Source of the DNA: CAZXSK01 sp964642855
GTDB lineage: Bacteria; Planctomycetota; Phycisphaerae; SM23-33
NCBI GenBank assembly: GCA_964642855.1
Contig: CAZXSK010000082.1
Span: forward strand, 1 to 14,982
DNA length: 14,982 bases
Direction: 5' to 3'
Made by a program: the position numbers and the translations under genes. Shown here in pieces: positions 5,554-13,796 of this stretch (position 1 is the first letter of the stretch; each line of letters begins with the position of its first letter). A model generated the notes under the pieces. That model was not told where the DNA came from and made no database searches. It saw nothing but the letters and a program-made list of their open reading frames with translations.

Positions 5554-6711
5554 ATGAAACCGGACGTCAAGGAAATCGCCGGACAGAAGAGTTGGGTTAT
5601 CCAGAGCGACCAGGTTCGCCTGGCGCTGACGCAGCAAGGCGGACACATGGCCCCGGTGACGTTCCTGCGGACTTCGGAAAACCCCGTCGAACCGTACTAC
5701 ATCTCACCGTGGCAGACCGAGGACGTCACACCCGACGTCGAAGTCCTCAGACCATTGCGGGGCGATTTCTTCTGTATGCCGTTCGGGGGCAACAATCGCC
5801 ATCGGGGCGAAGACCACCCCGCACATGGTGAGCCCGCCACCGCCAGATGGAAACTCGCCGACGCAGGTCAGCGCAACGGCGTGACGTACCTCCAGGCCTC
5901 GATGAAAACCCACGCCAGGCCGGGCAACGTCACCAAGACCCTTCAGTTGATCGACGGCCAGAACGTGGTGTACGTCCAGCATCGGCTGTCGGGCTATAGC
6001 GGGAAGATGTCGCTTGGACACCACGCCACCCTCACCGTGCCCGATCACTCCGGAGCGATGACCATCGCTACCAGCCCCTTCCAACTGGGCATGACCAACC
6101 CCAGATTGTTCTCCGACCCGGCCACGGGAGAATACCAGTCTCTGGCGATCGGCAAGACCTTCAAGAGTCTCTCGCGCGTGCCGCTGATCTGGAAGGATCC
6201 GAAGGTCGGGGACTGCTCGGCCTTTCCGACCCGCGAGGGCTTCACCGATCTGCTCGCGATCCATCGCAAGCCCGGCCGGAGGCCCGCCTGGACGACGGCT
6301 ACCGTCGCCCGCGAGGGATACCTCTGGTTCTCGCTGAAGGATCCCGCCCTGCTGCCTGCCACCGCGATGTGGATTTCCAACCGAGGCCGACACGGCTCGC
6401 CCTGGAACGGCAGGAACCGTTGCCTCGGGCTGGAGGATGTATGCGCGTACTTCGCCGAAGGCCTGGCCAACTCAGCGAAGAAGAACGAGATCTCGGAGGC
6501 CGGCTTCCCCACCGCCCTGACCCTGTCGAAGCGCAAGGACACCGTCGTCAACTACATCGAGGGCGTGGTCAAGGTGCCTCACACGTTCGACCGGGTCAAG
6601 ACCGTTCGCTTCGCAGCCGGGAAACTGACGTTCGTGTCCCCGGCCGGCAGGCAGGTGGAAGCCCCCGTCTGCCACGAGTTCATCGACAGCGGCAAGCTTT
6701 CCGCCGACTGA
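5554..6711 (+). CDS. Aldose 1-epimerase-like (galactose mutarotase fold) protein
   Basis: This 385-residue protein looks like a member of the galactose mutarotase-like superfamily: a beta-sandwich that binds sugars and, in true members, interconverts alpha and beta anomers. Supporting features are GGHMAPVTF near the N-terminus, the GDFFCMPFGGNN segment (71-81), AHGEPA (90-95, a typical mutarotase HGE/HG motif), GHHATL (155-160) and GLEDVCAYFAEGL (292-304). It lacks a signal peptide, so it should be cytoplasmic. It is longer than GalM and resembles the DUF4432-like or uncharacterised aldose-epimerase branch common in Planctomycetota. The start is the ATG at 5554, with AAAGGA 7 bases upstream; an in-frame ATG at 5533 would contain that ribosome site inside the coding region. 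It ends 12 bases from the convergent HAD gene. The sugar it acts on is unknown; the neighbourhood suggests galactose-type sugars. Confidence 0.75.
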   Translation: MKPDVKEIAGQKSWVIQSDQVRLALTQQGGHMAPVTFLRTSENPVEPYYISPWQTEDVTPDVEVLRPLRGDFFCMPFGGNNRHRGEDHPAHGEPATARWKLADAGQRNGVTYLQASMKTHARPGNVTKTLQLIDGQNVVYVQHRLSGYSGKMSLGHHATLTVPDHSGAMTIATSPFQLGMTNPRLFSDPATGEYQSLAIGKTFKSLSRVPLIWKDPKVGDCSAFPTREGFTDLLAIHRKPGRRPAWTTATVAREGYLWFSLKDPALLPATAMWISNRGRHGSPWNGRNRCLGLEDVCAYFAEGLANSAKKNEISEAGFPTALTLSKRKDTVVNYIEGVVKVPHTFDRVKTVRFAAGKLTFVSPAGRQVEAPVCHEFIDSGKLSAD

Positions 6712-6723
6712 AGCCTGCTCCCG

Positions 6724-7449
6724 TCATTTTGTCGACGAGGCGGAAGACCTCAGCACGCCGCGCTGCCTGAGCAGCTCGCGGAGTTCGTCGACGCTGCCGA
6801 CCACGTCGGCGGGCGCGCCCCCGGTGGGTGGCTCGTGGTGGGCATGGATCTGGCCGTCGAACAGAAGGTGGACCGACCGCCACCCCAGGCGGTTGGGCCC
6901 GAGGAAGTCTTTGTGCGGGTTGTCAGCCACGTACGTGCACCATTCGTGAGGCACGTCCAGGATCTGGCAGACTCGCTGAAAGCCGGCCGTCGAAGGCTTC
7001 CAGCACTGCCTGCCCAGGTTCTCCGTAAACACCACCGCGTCGAAGAGCTCCTCGAGTCCCAGCGCGTTGAATTTCAGCTCCTGGGCGGGCAGGTAGCCGT
7101 CGCTGAGCAGACCCAGCTTCGCGACCTTGCGGAGATCCGTGAGCAGTTCCACCACGTCCGGTATCGGCTGGATCTCGGGCCGGTGCGTGCGATAGACGTC
7201 GACGAGTTCAGTGATGTCGCTGCGATCGAGACCCAGGCCGAAATAGTCGCTCAGGGCATCGAAGGCACGATCCGACTCGCCCCGGACGAACCGATCCCAC
7301 AGCCAGTCTTCGAAGGCAGTATCGCAGCCCCGCCTTTCCCGCAGGACCCGACCTACCGCGCGGTAGCCGCTGCGCACATAGTCCCGCTCGAGGTAAAGGG
7401 TGTCGTCGAGATCGAACACAACCGCCGGCCGGGCTACGTCCCTGTTCAT
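6724..7449 (-). CDS. HAD-superfamily hydrolase (phosphatase)
   Basis: This 241-residue protein has all four HAD motifs: I, FDLDDTLY (nucleophile D13, general acid D15); II, LLSDG (S116); III, W-K-P (K151); IV, ADNPHKD (D176, D181). The helical cap between residues 20 and 95 is the C1 type used by small-molecule phosphatases. A likely role is dephosphorylating a sugar phosphate or other small metabolite in the cytoplasm. GCGAGGT lies just before the ATG at 7449. The gene begins 19 bases after the stop of the epimerase gene, so the two form an operon, which suggests a step in nucleotide-sugar or surface-glycan metabolism (inference). It could also be a generic phosphoglycolate-phosphatase-like enzyme. 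Confidence 0.85.
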   Translation of the reverse strand: MNRDVARPAVVFDLDDTLYLERDYVRSGYRAVGRVLRERRGCDTAFEDWLWDRFVRGESDRAFDALSDYFGLGLDRSDITELVDVYRTHRPEIQPIPDVVELLTDLRKVAKLGLLSDGYLPAQELKFNALGLEELFDAVVFTENLGRQCWKPSTAGFQRVCQILDVPHEWCTYVADNPHKDFLGPNRLGWRSVHLLFDGQIHAHHEPPTGGAPADVVGSVDELRELLRQRGVLRSSASSTK

Positions 7450-7468
7450 GGTTACCTCGCAGATACGT

Positions 7469-8434
7469 CTACAACTGTGACTTCTCGAAGTCGATGATCT
7501 CTCGCAGCGTCTGGTCCAGCGGGCAGGTTGGCTTCAGGCCGATCAGTCCCTCCAGCCTGGTCAGATCCGGAATCCGCACGGCCGTGTCCTCCATCTCCCT
7601 GCCGTAGAACTCCTCGTAGCTCACGTACCGCAGCTCACTGTCCGAGCCGGTCAGTTCCAGAACCCGCCGGGCGAGCTGGAGCATGGTTACCGGCTCGTCG
7701 CTGCCGAGGTTGACAATCCGCCCGACGGCCTTCTCTGCAGCAAGCAGTTTCGGCAGGATTTCCACCAGCTCGCCAACGTTGCAGAAGCACCGCACCTGCT
7801 TGCCGTCGCCGACGATTTCCAGTGGCTGGCCGCGCAGGGCCCGCCGAACGAAACGCGGCACGACCATGCCGTACTGCCCCGTCTGCCTCGGGCCGATGAC
7901 ATTGAAGAACCGGCAGACCACAGCCGGTAGCCCGAACTGGTTGTGATACGCCAGGGCAAGGAACTCGTCGACCATCTTGCTGCAGCCATAGCACCAGCGC
8001 GAGAATCGTGTCGAGCCGAACGTCACGTCATCGTCTTCGCGGAACGGTACGCGGTCGCTCTTGCCGTATACCTCGGAGGTCGAAGCCACCAGGATCGGCC
8101 GGCGGAAGCGATTGGCCATCGCGAGCACCACTTCCGACCCATGGATGTTCGTCTCGATGGTGTGCACCGGAGCCTCGGCGATGAGTTTGACTCCCACCGC
8201 CGCTGCGAGGTGGTAGATCGCGTCGCATCGGTCGGCGAGGTTCGTCATGGTCACGTCGTTGCGGACGGTGTCCTGCACGAAGCGGAAATGGGGGTGGTCC
8301 ATCAGGGATTGAATGTTCGCCAGCGCACCGGTGGAGAGGTCGTCAATGACGGTAACGCGCTCTCCCGATTCCAGCAGCGAAGCGGCCAGGTGCGACCCGA
8401 TGAATCCCGCTCCGCCGGTGATCAGAACATTCAT
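7469..8434 (-). CDS. NAD-dependent nucleotide-sugar epimerase/dehydratase
   Basis: This extended short-chain dehydrogenase/reductase has 321 residues. It carries the NAD-binding GGAGFIG (7-13), D31-D32 at the end of the second strand (adenosine ribose binding), STSEVYG (118-124) and the catalytic Y149-x3-K153 (YGCSK). GPRQTGQYGMVVPRF and GDGKQVRCFCNV are substrate-binding segments found in UDP-glucose 4-epimerase, UDP-glucuronate decarboxylase and related enzymes. The exact reaction is not settled. With alpha-galactosidases nearby, a GalE-like UDP-galactose/UDP-glucose epimerase is attractive, but a role in surface polysaccharide synthesis fits as well. The frame begins ATG-CCA-ATG; I use the second ATG (8434), with AGAGG 9 bases upstream. 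It is the first gene of an operon with the HAD phosphatase and diverges from the alpha-galactosidase-like gene. Confidence 0.88.
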   Translation of the reverse strand: MNVLITGGAGFIGSHLAASLLESGERVTVIDDLSTGALANIQSLMDHPHFRFVQDTVRNDVTMTNLADRCDAIYHLAAAVGVKLIAEAPVHTIETNIHGSEVVLAMANRFRRPILVASTSEVYGKSDRVPFREDDDVTFGSTRFSRWCYGCSKMVDEFLALAYHNQFGLPAVVCRFFNVIGPRQTGQYGMVVPRFVRRALRGQPLEIVGDGKQVRCFCNVGELVEILPKLLAAEKAVGRIVNLGSDEPVTMLQLARRVLELTGSDSELRYVSYEEFYGREMEDTAVRIPDLTRLEGLIGLKPTCPLDQTLREIIDFEKSQL

Positions 8435-8469
8435 TGGCATTGGCCTCTGGTGCCCGGGTGTCTGATGTC

Positions 8470-8499
8470 ACCTTACCGTTTGCACCCGCCCCCTGGCAA
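8470..8499 (-). promoter_or_regulatory. Weak candidate promoter of the epimerase-HAD operon
   Basis: On the minus strand, TTGCCA (8499-8494) is a 5/6 -35. TAAGGT (8475-8470), 18 bases further, is only a 3/6 -10. It is positioned sensibly, 35 bases before the start codon. Confidence 0.28.
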
Positions 8500-8540
8500 G
8501 CCCGGAGCAGACACGCGAGGAAAACTGTCGCCGCACCGGC

Positions 8541-8569
8541 CTGACATCGCCCTCCCGGTGGTGTATTCT
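8541..8569 (+). promoter_or_regulatory. Promoter of the alpha-galactosidase-like gene
   Basis: CTGACA (8541-8546) and TATTCT (8564-8569) are 17 bases apart, matching consensus at 5/6 and 4/6 positions. The leader would be about 23 bases and includes the GGAAGGA ribosome site. Confidence 0.55.
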
Positions 8570-8598
8570 CCTCTCCAGCCCCGGAAGGAATGATGCCC

Positions 8599-10707
8599 AT
8601 GAACGATAACCATCCCGCAGCCGCCTGCTACGCGAGAACCGACAACGGCGTCCTGATCGTCGGCAACGAACACTTCGAAAGACAGTGGTCTCTCCATGGG
8701 GGACTATTGCACGCCTTGAGCTTTCGCAGCAAGTCCACCGGCCGGGAGTGGCTGGCAAGACCCGCCCGCCAACCTGCCCCCCTTCCCCCATGCGACGTGC
8801 CGCCAGCCGGGCTGCAGACGACCCTCGATACGCATCGCGGTCAGGCGTGGCCGGGCGAAGCGGACTCCCTGACCGTGACCGTCACGGGCCGCGGCCCGAC
8901 GGAGGAGCTTTCCTGGAGGATCCAGGTCTTCCCCGAGGCGACCGGCGCGATCCTGCAACTGACCTGCCCGCCGTGCAGAACCGCCAGCCAGTCCGGCCGC
9001 CAGAAAGGCCCCGGCGGCGCCCCGACGGGTCTGGAGCTGGCGGACATGCAGGCGGCCGGGGAGGATGGCCTGGTTCCCGCCGACTGCCTGGAGTACCTCG
9101 AGCCGGCTTCGAACCACCTGGAACTCACCCAGGCGACGCTGCTGGACCAGACCGATGTCCACAACGAACTGGTCTTCGAGAACTGCTGGCTGCTGCACCC
9201 CAACGAGCAATCGCTCGCGCTTCGGGGCAACCTGTTCGCATTGGAAGACCCCCTCACCGGCGAGGGGCTGGTGATGGTCAAGCACGCCCCCCTGCCGGAC
9301 ATCCGCCCGCACCGGATCGATGCGGACCTGCGCGTGTGGGGAAGTTCCGCGATCTTCCGCGACTACTCGCCTTCGGCCGAGTACAGCCCGTCGCACGAGT
9401 TGTACCCCCTGGCCTACAGAATCGCCCTATACGGCAACGGGGTCGGACCCGACGGCGGCGAGGGGTGTCCATTCGCGATGCTGTCCTACACCGGCGGGCA
9501 GACGGGGCGAACGGCGATGTTCCAGCGGTACCAGAGGCTGTTCCGCGATGCCTCGCCCCGTCCTCGGGCTGTGATGATCTCCAACACCTGGGGAGACCGA
9601 AGCGGCGACTCGCGCCTGCAGGAGCAAGTCCTGCTCGAGGAAATCGACGCAGCCGCCGATCTCGGCGTGGATGTCATGCAGGTTGACGACGGCTGGCAGA
9701 AGGGCGTGACGAGCAACTCCACCCGGGCGGCCGAGGCCGGCGGCGGGGCGTGGGAAAGCTTCTGGGACTTCGACCCGGACTTCTGGCGGCCTCACCCGGA
9801 GCGCCTGCCGCGTGGTCTCGAGCCGCTGGTCGACCGGGCCCGGCAGCGAGGCGTGGAACTCGGGCTGTGGTTCGCGCCCGATTCAGCCAATGATTTCGCC
9901 AACTGGCAGAAGGACGCCGACGTCATCCTCGGCCTGTTCCGCGGGCACGGGATCCGACATATCAAGATCGACGGCGTGAAGGTGCGCACCCTCGCCGGAC
10001 AGGCGAATCTCCAGCGGTTCTTCCGAAGCGTGCTGCAGGAAACCCAGGGGCAAGTGGTCTTCGACCTCGACGCCACCGCCGAGACCAGGCCGGGCTACTT
10101 CGGCATGATGCATCCCGGGCCGATCTTCCTCGAAAACCGCTACAGCGATTTCCGCCGGTACTGGCCGCACCAGACGCTGCGCAACCTCTGGCTCTTATCG
10201 CCCTGGGTGGATCCACTGCGCCTGCGATTGGAGTTCCTGAACCCAACCCGCAATACCGACCGCTACCTCGACGATCCGCTCGCGCCCGACCGTTATCCTC
10301 CGGAAACTCTCCTGGCGACGACTCTCCTGGCCGGTCCGCTGGCGTGGATGGAGGTCCGGCACCTGCCCCAGGCCCACCGCCGGGCGATGGCCTCACTGGC
10401 GAATGTCTGGAAACAGCACCGGGACGACCTGCAGGCGGGCACGATCCATCGGCTGGGCCTGGCGCCCGACGGCGTAAGCTGGACCGGCCTGCTGTCTTTC
10501 GCCCCCAGCCGCAGGTGCGCCTACGCAATCGTCTTCCGCGAGCTGTCTCACCAGACGGCGAGCGATATCGAGCTTCCCGTAGACGTCCCGGCGTCGGCCG
10601 AAGTCCAAACCCTCGCCGGCCACGGGTCGGCGGAGCTCGCCGCTGGCCGCTTGACCGTTCGAGTCGATCGGCCGCTGGGATTCGTTCTGGCCAGATTGGC
10701 CTGGTAG
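8599..10707 (+). CDS. Alpha-galactosidase-like glycoside hydrolase (clan GH-D, GH36-like)
   Basis: This 702-residue protein has an N-terminal beta-sandwich (about 1-315), a TIM barrel (about 325-600, opening with ISNTWGDRSGD) and a C-terminal beta domain. Barrel motifs of melibiase-type enzymes are VMQVDDGWQ (D363, D364), LGLWFAPDS and HIKIDGVKV. D458 in KID fits the catalytic nucleophile. D517 in LENRYSD lies 59 residues later, close to the spacing of the acid/base in GH36, although the usual ENCSSGG or RxGPD surroundings are absent. It should hydrolyse terminal alpha-linked galactose or a related sugar. No signal peptide is present, so it is probably cytoplasmic. Three in-frame ATGs cluster at 8590-8601; the third (8599) has the best 9-base spacing from GGAAGGA. 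It converges on the GH4 gene. Substrate specificity is uncertain, and a divergent GH36 subgroup or an unclassified GH-D family is possible. Confidence 0.8.
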   Translation: MNDNHPAAACYARTDNGVLIVGNEHFERQWSLHGGLLHALSFRSKSTGREWLARPARQPAPLPPCDVPPAGLQTTLDTHRGQAWPGEADSLTVTVTGRGPTEELSWRIQVFPEATGAILQLTCPPCRTASQSGRQKGPGGAPTGLELADMQAAGEDGLVPADCLEYLEPASNHLELTQATLLDQTDVHNELVFENCWLLHPNEQSLALRGNLFALEDPLTGEGLVMVKHAPLPDIRPHRIDADLRVWGSSAIFRDYSPSAEYSPSHELYPLAYRIALYGNGVGPDGGEGCPFAMLSYTGGQTGRTAMFQRYQRLFRDASPRPRAVMISNTWGDRSGDSRLQEQVLLEEIDAAADLGVDVMQVDDGWQKGVTSNSTRAAEAGGGAWESFWDFDPDFWRPHPERLPRGLEPLVDRARQRGVELGLWFAPDSANDFANWQKDADVILGLFRGHGIRHIKIDGVKVRTLAGQANLQRFFRSVLQETQGQVVFDLDATAETRPGYFGMMHPGPIFLENRYSDFRRYWPHQTLRNLWLLSPWVDPLRLRLEFLNPTRNTDRYLDDPLAPDRYPPETLLATTLLAGPLAWMEVRHLPQAHRRAMASLANVWKQHRDDLQAGTIHRLGLAPDGVSWTGLLSFAPSRRCAYAIVFRELSHQTASDIELPVDVPASAEVQTLAGHGSAELAAGRLTVRVDRPLGFVLARLAW

Positions 10708-10755
10708 GCGTCTACCCCCTCGCACCGTCTCGACCCGGACCGCAGGCGCAGAACA

Positions 10756-10788
10756 CGTGCCCGCAGGCCGGTGAAAACCGCGGGCACG
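10756..10788. terminator. Hairpin between convergent glycosidase genes
   Basis: CGTGCCCGC (10756-10764) pairs perfectly with GCGGGCACG (10780-10788) around a 15-base loop. No T-run follows on either strand, so it is a possible bidirectional termination or RNA-stabilising element rather than a textbook intrinsic terminator. Confidence 0.45.
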
Positions 10789-10813
10789 ATATGGGCTGCA
10801 ATCCCCCGAGCGA

Positions 10814-12214
10814 CTACTCGAACTTCGGCAGCCAGTCGCCGTGGGCCTCGATGAGCTCGTCGCACAGGCGGACGGTTTCGTCGATGCTCAGGTTCGCGCT
10901 GGTGTGCGGGTCGAGCAGGGCTGCCTGGTAGACGGCGTCCTTCTTTCGCGTCAGGGCGGCTTCGACGGTCATCAGCTGCGCGTTGATGTTCGTGCGATTG
11001 ATCCCCGCGAGCTGCTCGGGCAGATCTCCGACCATCGTGGGCTGCACGCCGTTGCGGTCGACCATGCATGCGACTTCGACGCACGCCTTGGGGGGCAGGT
11101 TGGGAATCAGCCCGTCGTTGATCACGTTCCCGCCGATGCGGAACGGCACGTCGGTCTCCATCGCTTCCATGATCCCGCTGCCGTACTCGTTCGACCGTTT
11201 GTGACCGAGCTGGGCGTTGCCCACGAGCTGCTCGCGCTGCTTCTTCCAGCCTTCAATCTGCCGCACGCACCGCTTGGGGTACTCGTCGAGCGGAATGTTG
11301 AACTCGTCGATCAGTTCCGGGTGAGACTTCTTGATGAACCACGCGCAGTACTCGGCGAAGTGCTCGCTGGATTCCGTCACGTAGTAGCCGAACGTCAGCA
11401 TGATCGTCAGGCGGACCATGTCGAACACGACGTCCTTATACATGTAGGTGGACTTGTCGCCCTCGCGCTTCCGGACTTCCTCGGCGACGGCCGCCCCGCC
11501 ACCCCGCCTGCGGATGTCCTCCAACGCCTCCCGCGCACGGCGCTTGATCTCGGGATACAGGTCCTCCCCGCCATCGGTGACCTCCAGCAGCCAGCCCTGG
11601 TGATTGATGCCCGCCACCTTCCACTGCAACTGGCGGACGTCGTCGAGCATGCCGAGCTTCCTCAGCAGCCCCCTCGCGCAGCCCTGCACGCTGTGACAGA
11701 GCCCCACCCCCCGGATCGACGAGCCGCGAAGCAACGCCCCGGTGATCGTAGCCATCGGGTTGACGTAGTTCAGAAGCAGCGCGTCGGGACAGACGTCTTC
11801 CATGTCACGGGCGAAGTCCATCACCACCGGAATCGTCCGCAACGACCGGAAAATGCCCCCGATCCCGAGCGTGTCGGCAATCGTCTGACGCAGGCCGTAC
11901 TTCTTGGGAACCTCGAAGTCGGTGACCGTGCACGGCTCGTAGCCGCCGACCTGGATGGCGTTGACGACGTAATCCGCCCCGCCGAGCGCCTGCTTGCGTT
12001 CGTCGACACCGAGGTGCGACGTAATCGTCGCTCGCGCTTCGTTGATGTTGGCGTTGAGGTTCTCCAGCATCAGCCGGGAGTCCTCCAGCCGCTGGGCGTC
12101 GATGTCGTACAGCGCGATGTGCGCGTCGTGAAGGGGCTCGGCGAGCATGCAGTCGCCCAGAACGTTCTTGGCGAATACCGTGCTTCCGGCGCCCATGAAG
12201 GTGATCTTGGCCAT
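10814..12214 (-). CDS. melA: GH4 alpha-galactosidase (MelA family), NAD and metal dependent
   Basis: This 466-residue protein is a family 4 glycoside hydrolase, which cleaves alpha-galactosides by an oxidation-elimination mechanism that needs NAD+ and Mn2+. Key features are the N-terminal Rossmann loop MGAGSTVF (G8-x-G-S), NYVNPMA (N152, P153), LCHSVQG (C173 and H174; C173 is a metal ligand) and GINHQGW (N204, H205; metal ligand). The C-terminal dimerisation half includes RTNINAQLM and a VEAALTRKKDAVYQAALLDP segment typical of alpha-galactosidase and alpha-glucuronidase members. Length matches the family. The start is the ATG at 12214, with AAGG 7 bases upstream; a TTG immediately before it is less likely. 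The LCHSVQG form favours MelA over the CDMP/CN forms of 6-phospho-glycosidases. It follows the GH5-like gene on the same strand after a 145-base gap. Confidence 0.92.
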   Translation of the reverse strand: MAKITFMGAGSTVFAKNVLGDCMLAEPLHDAHIALYDIDAQRLEDSRLMLENLNANINEARATITSHLGVDERKQALGGADYVVNAIQVGGYEPCTVTDFEVPKKYGLRQTIADTLGIGGIFRSLRTIPVVMDFARDMEDVCPDALLLNYVNPMATITGALLRGSSIRGVGLCHSVQGCARGLLRKLGMLDDVRQLQWKVAGINHQGWLLEVTDGGEDLYPEIKRRAREALEDIRRRGGGAAVAEEVRKREGDKSTYMYKDVVFDMVRLTIMLTFGYYVTESSEHFAEYCAWFIKKSHPELIDEFNIPLDEYPKRCVRQIEGWKKQREQLVGNAQLGHKRSNEYGSGIMEAMETDVPFRIGGNVINDGLIPNLPPKACVEVACMVDRNGVQPTMVGDLPEQLAGINRTNINAQLMTVEAALTRKKDAVYQAALLDPHTSANLSIDETVRLCDELIEAHGDWLPKFE

Positions 12215-12292
12215 CAATGTACCTTTCCGAATCTTGTCTGTCCGTCAGCTGTCAGAATAACCAGAGGCTGACTCTACCAGCCTTCCACCTGC

Positions 12293-12308
12293 CTGCAAGG
12301 GATTGCAG
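12293..12308. promoter_or_regulatory. Perfect inverted repeat, candidate operator upstream of melA
   Basis: CTGCAA-GGGA-TTGCAG is a perfect 6-4-6 dyad. It lies about 80 bases before the GH4 start and 50 bases after the GH5-like stop. Dyads of this size are typical of LacI/GntR-type sugar regulators. It has no T-run on the minus strand, so a terminator is less likely. I see no good -10/-35 pair beside it (TTGCAG-N16-TAGAGT is weak). Confidence 0.35.
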
Positions 12309-12359
12309 CCGAGCCGCCGCAGTTTTCCCGGGTCACTCTGCACACGGGACAGTTGCGCG

Positions 12360-13715
12360 CTACTCCGTCACGGCCTTGACGACCGCCGCCCAGTAGCCTT
12401 CCTCCGTCGGCGAGGTCAGCCGGAGGTATCGCTTGTCGCCGCGCGTCTCCGGCGTGCCCCGCACCGGGTCGCCGGTCCACGCGCTGTCCCGCACGGCAAG
12501 CCAGCGCACGTCGAACGCTCCAGCCTCGGCCTCGGTCACGTCCAGCAGCACGTCGCCTCCGTCGGGGAAGAACACCGCATACTGACTTCCCGGTCTAGCC
12601 GTGGCGTATGCCTCGTTCCAACTGCGATGCCGCACCAGGTCCATCGCGGGTCTGCACGAGAAAATGTCGATCTCCGACAGGACCATCCGCATGCTGCGAA
12701 TGTTCGCCTGGGCGATCTCGTTAAGGCCCAGCCCCGCGGCGGGCCGGTGGAAACGCGTCGCGGCCAGTCCTCCGAAGATGTTCCGCCAGAACCGCTCCTG
12801 GGCGTCCCGCGTGCTGCCGTAGCAGCCGCTGTTTGCGCCGTAGATCTTCACCGTGTTGATCGGGCGGATCTCACCGCTCTCGGCGATCTGTTGCCGGAAC
12901 CACTGCATGTTCTGCCAGTGGTCCACCGCGTTGGAGTGGTTGTTCTGCGAGATGTCGCAGAAGCTGTAGGTCTCCGGGTGCTTCCAGGTCGCTTGGTGCA
13001 TCCGGCTGGAAATGTCGTGGGCGTCCCACATCTCGGTGGTGTGGATCTCCGCGCCCGCCTCCCCGGCCCGGCGGCGGATGTAGGTCGACCAGTACGCACC
13101 CCACTCGGGCGACTCGTTGGTCTCGTTGTCCATGCAGTACAGCAGATGTCCGTAGTCCAGGGCGATCGACAACAGCTTGTCGATGTGGGCATGCTGATAC
13201 TTCAGCAGCAGTTCGTTGTTCTCCAGGGCGGGCACGGAACGGAAGAAACCGTTCTCCCGCTTCGACGGATGCTGGGCGTACTCAACCGCCAGGCCGGACT
13301 CCTCCGACGTATAGTTGACGTTGTTCTTCGGGTTCAGCGGGTTGTCCTGCCACGGGTCGCGGGCGTAGTCGAACCGGTCCCACAGCTCCAGCTGCGCCAC
13401 GATGCCGCGCTCCGCCGTGAGCTCGCAGAACGTCCGGAACTTCTCCCAGTACGCCACGCCGGGCTTCTCCAGATCGTACAACCCGTCGTCATTGCGCTCA
13501 AACGGCCAGACGTCGCCCTCGTCGCGCGAACTCATCGTGCAACGCACGTAGTTGCCCCCGCACGCCGCGAGCGTATCGAGATGAGCTTCCAGCCGATCGA
13601 TCTGGAAGAGGTTGTCCTCCACGCTGCCTCCCAGCAGCACGACGGGCTCGCCCCCCAACTGCCAGTAGAACGGGTTCTTCTCGTACGGCTGAATGCGGTC
13701 ACGTTGGCTCGCCAT
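12360..13715 (-). CDS. DUF4038/GH5-like TIM-barrel glycoside hydrolase
   Basis: This 451-residue protein starts with NPFYWQLGGEPVVLLGGSVEDNLF, the opening pattern of DUF4038 and related GH5-like (GH140-type) proteins. A TIM barrel follows to about residue 350. YCMDNETNESP gives N197-E198, matching the asparagine-acid/base glutamate pair after strand 4 of clan GH-A. The nucleophile is not obvious: E228 in HTTEMWD is a conserved-looking candidate but is close in sequence, and E332 in GLNEIA is another. The final 80 residues (YAVFFPDGGDVLLDVTEA onward) resemble the small beta domain that follows DUF4038. No signal peptide is seen, so it is likely cytoplasmic. The ATG at 13715 has AAAGGA 5 bases upstream; a longer frame from 13766 has no ribosome site and would overlap the promoter. 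Activity is unassigned: an apiosidase, other glycosidase, or non-catalytic relative are all possible. Confidence 0.75.
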   Translation of the reverse strand: MASQRDRIQPYEKNPFYWQLGGEPVVLLGGSVEDNLFQIDRLEAHLDTLAACGGNYVRCTMSSRDEGDVWPFERNDDGLYDLEKPGVAYWEKFRTFCELTAERGIVAQLELWDRFDYARDPWQDNPLNPKNNVNYTSEESGLAVEYAQHPSKRENGFFRSVPALENNELLLKYQHAHIDKLLSIALDYGHLLYCMDNETNESPEWGAYWSTYIRRRAGEAGAEIHTTEMWDAHDISSRMHQATWKHPETYSFCDISQNNHSNAVDHWQNMQWFRQQIAESGEIRPINTVKIYGANSGCYGSTRDAQERFWRNIFGGLAATRFHRPAAGLGLNEIAQANIRSMRMVLSEIDIFSCRPAMDLVRHRSWNEAYATARPGSQYAVFFPDGGDVLLDVTEAEAGAFDVRWLAVRDSAWTGDPVRGTPETRGDKRYLRLTSPTEEGYWAAVVKAVTE

Positions 13716-13745
13716 GTCGATCCTTTCTCCGCGAACGGTCCGCCA

Positions 13746-13774
13746 AGTATCCCCATGCGCAGCCACGGGGACAA
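13746..13774 (-). promoter_or_regulatory. Promoter of the GH5-like gene
   Basis: On the minus strand, TTGTCC (13774-13769) and GATACT (13751-13746) are 17 bases apart, each 4/6 to consensus. The leader would be about 24 bases. Together with the downstream melA gene this could form one transcription unit. Confidence 0.42.
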
Positions 13775-13796
13775 GGGGCTTGCGGAAAACCGGGGG

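Noticed and set aside
6712..6723. Possible terminator between the convergent mutarotase and HAD genes
   Set aside because: Only 12 bases separate the stops and no hairpin with a T-run was found.
10841..12271. 476-codon plus-strand open frame opposite melA
   Set aside because: It mirrors the GH4 gene and has no motif or ribosome site. The GH4 signatures on the minus strand are unambiguous.
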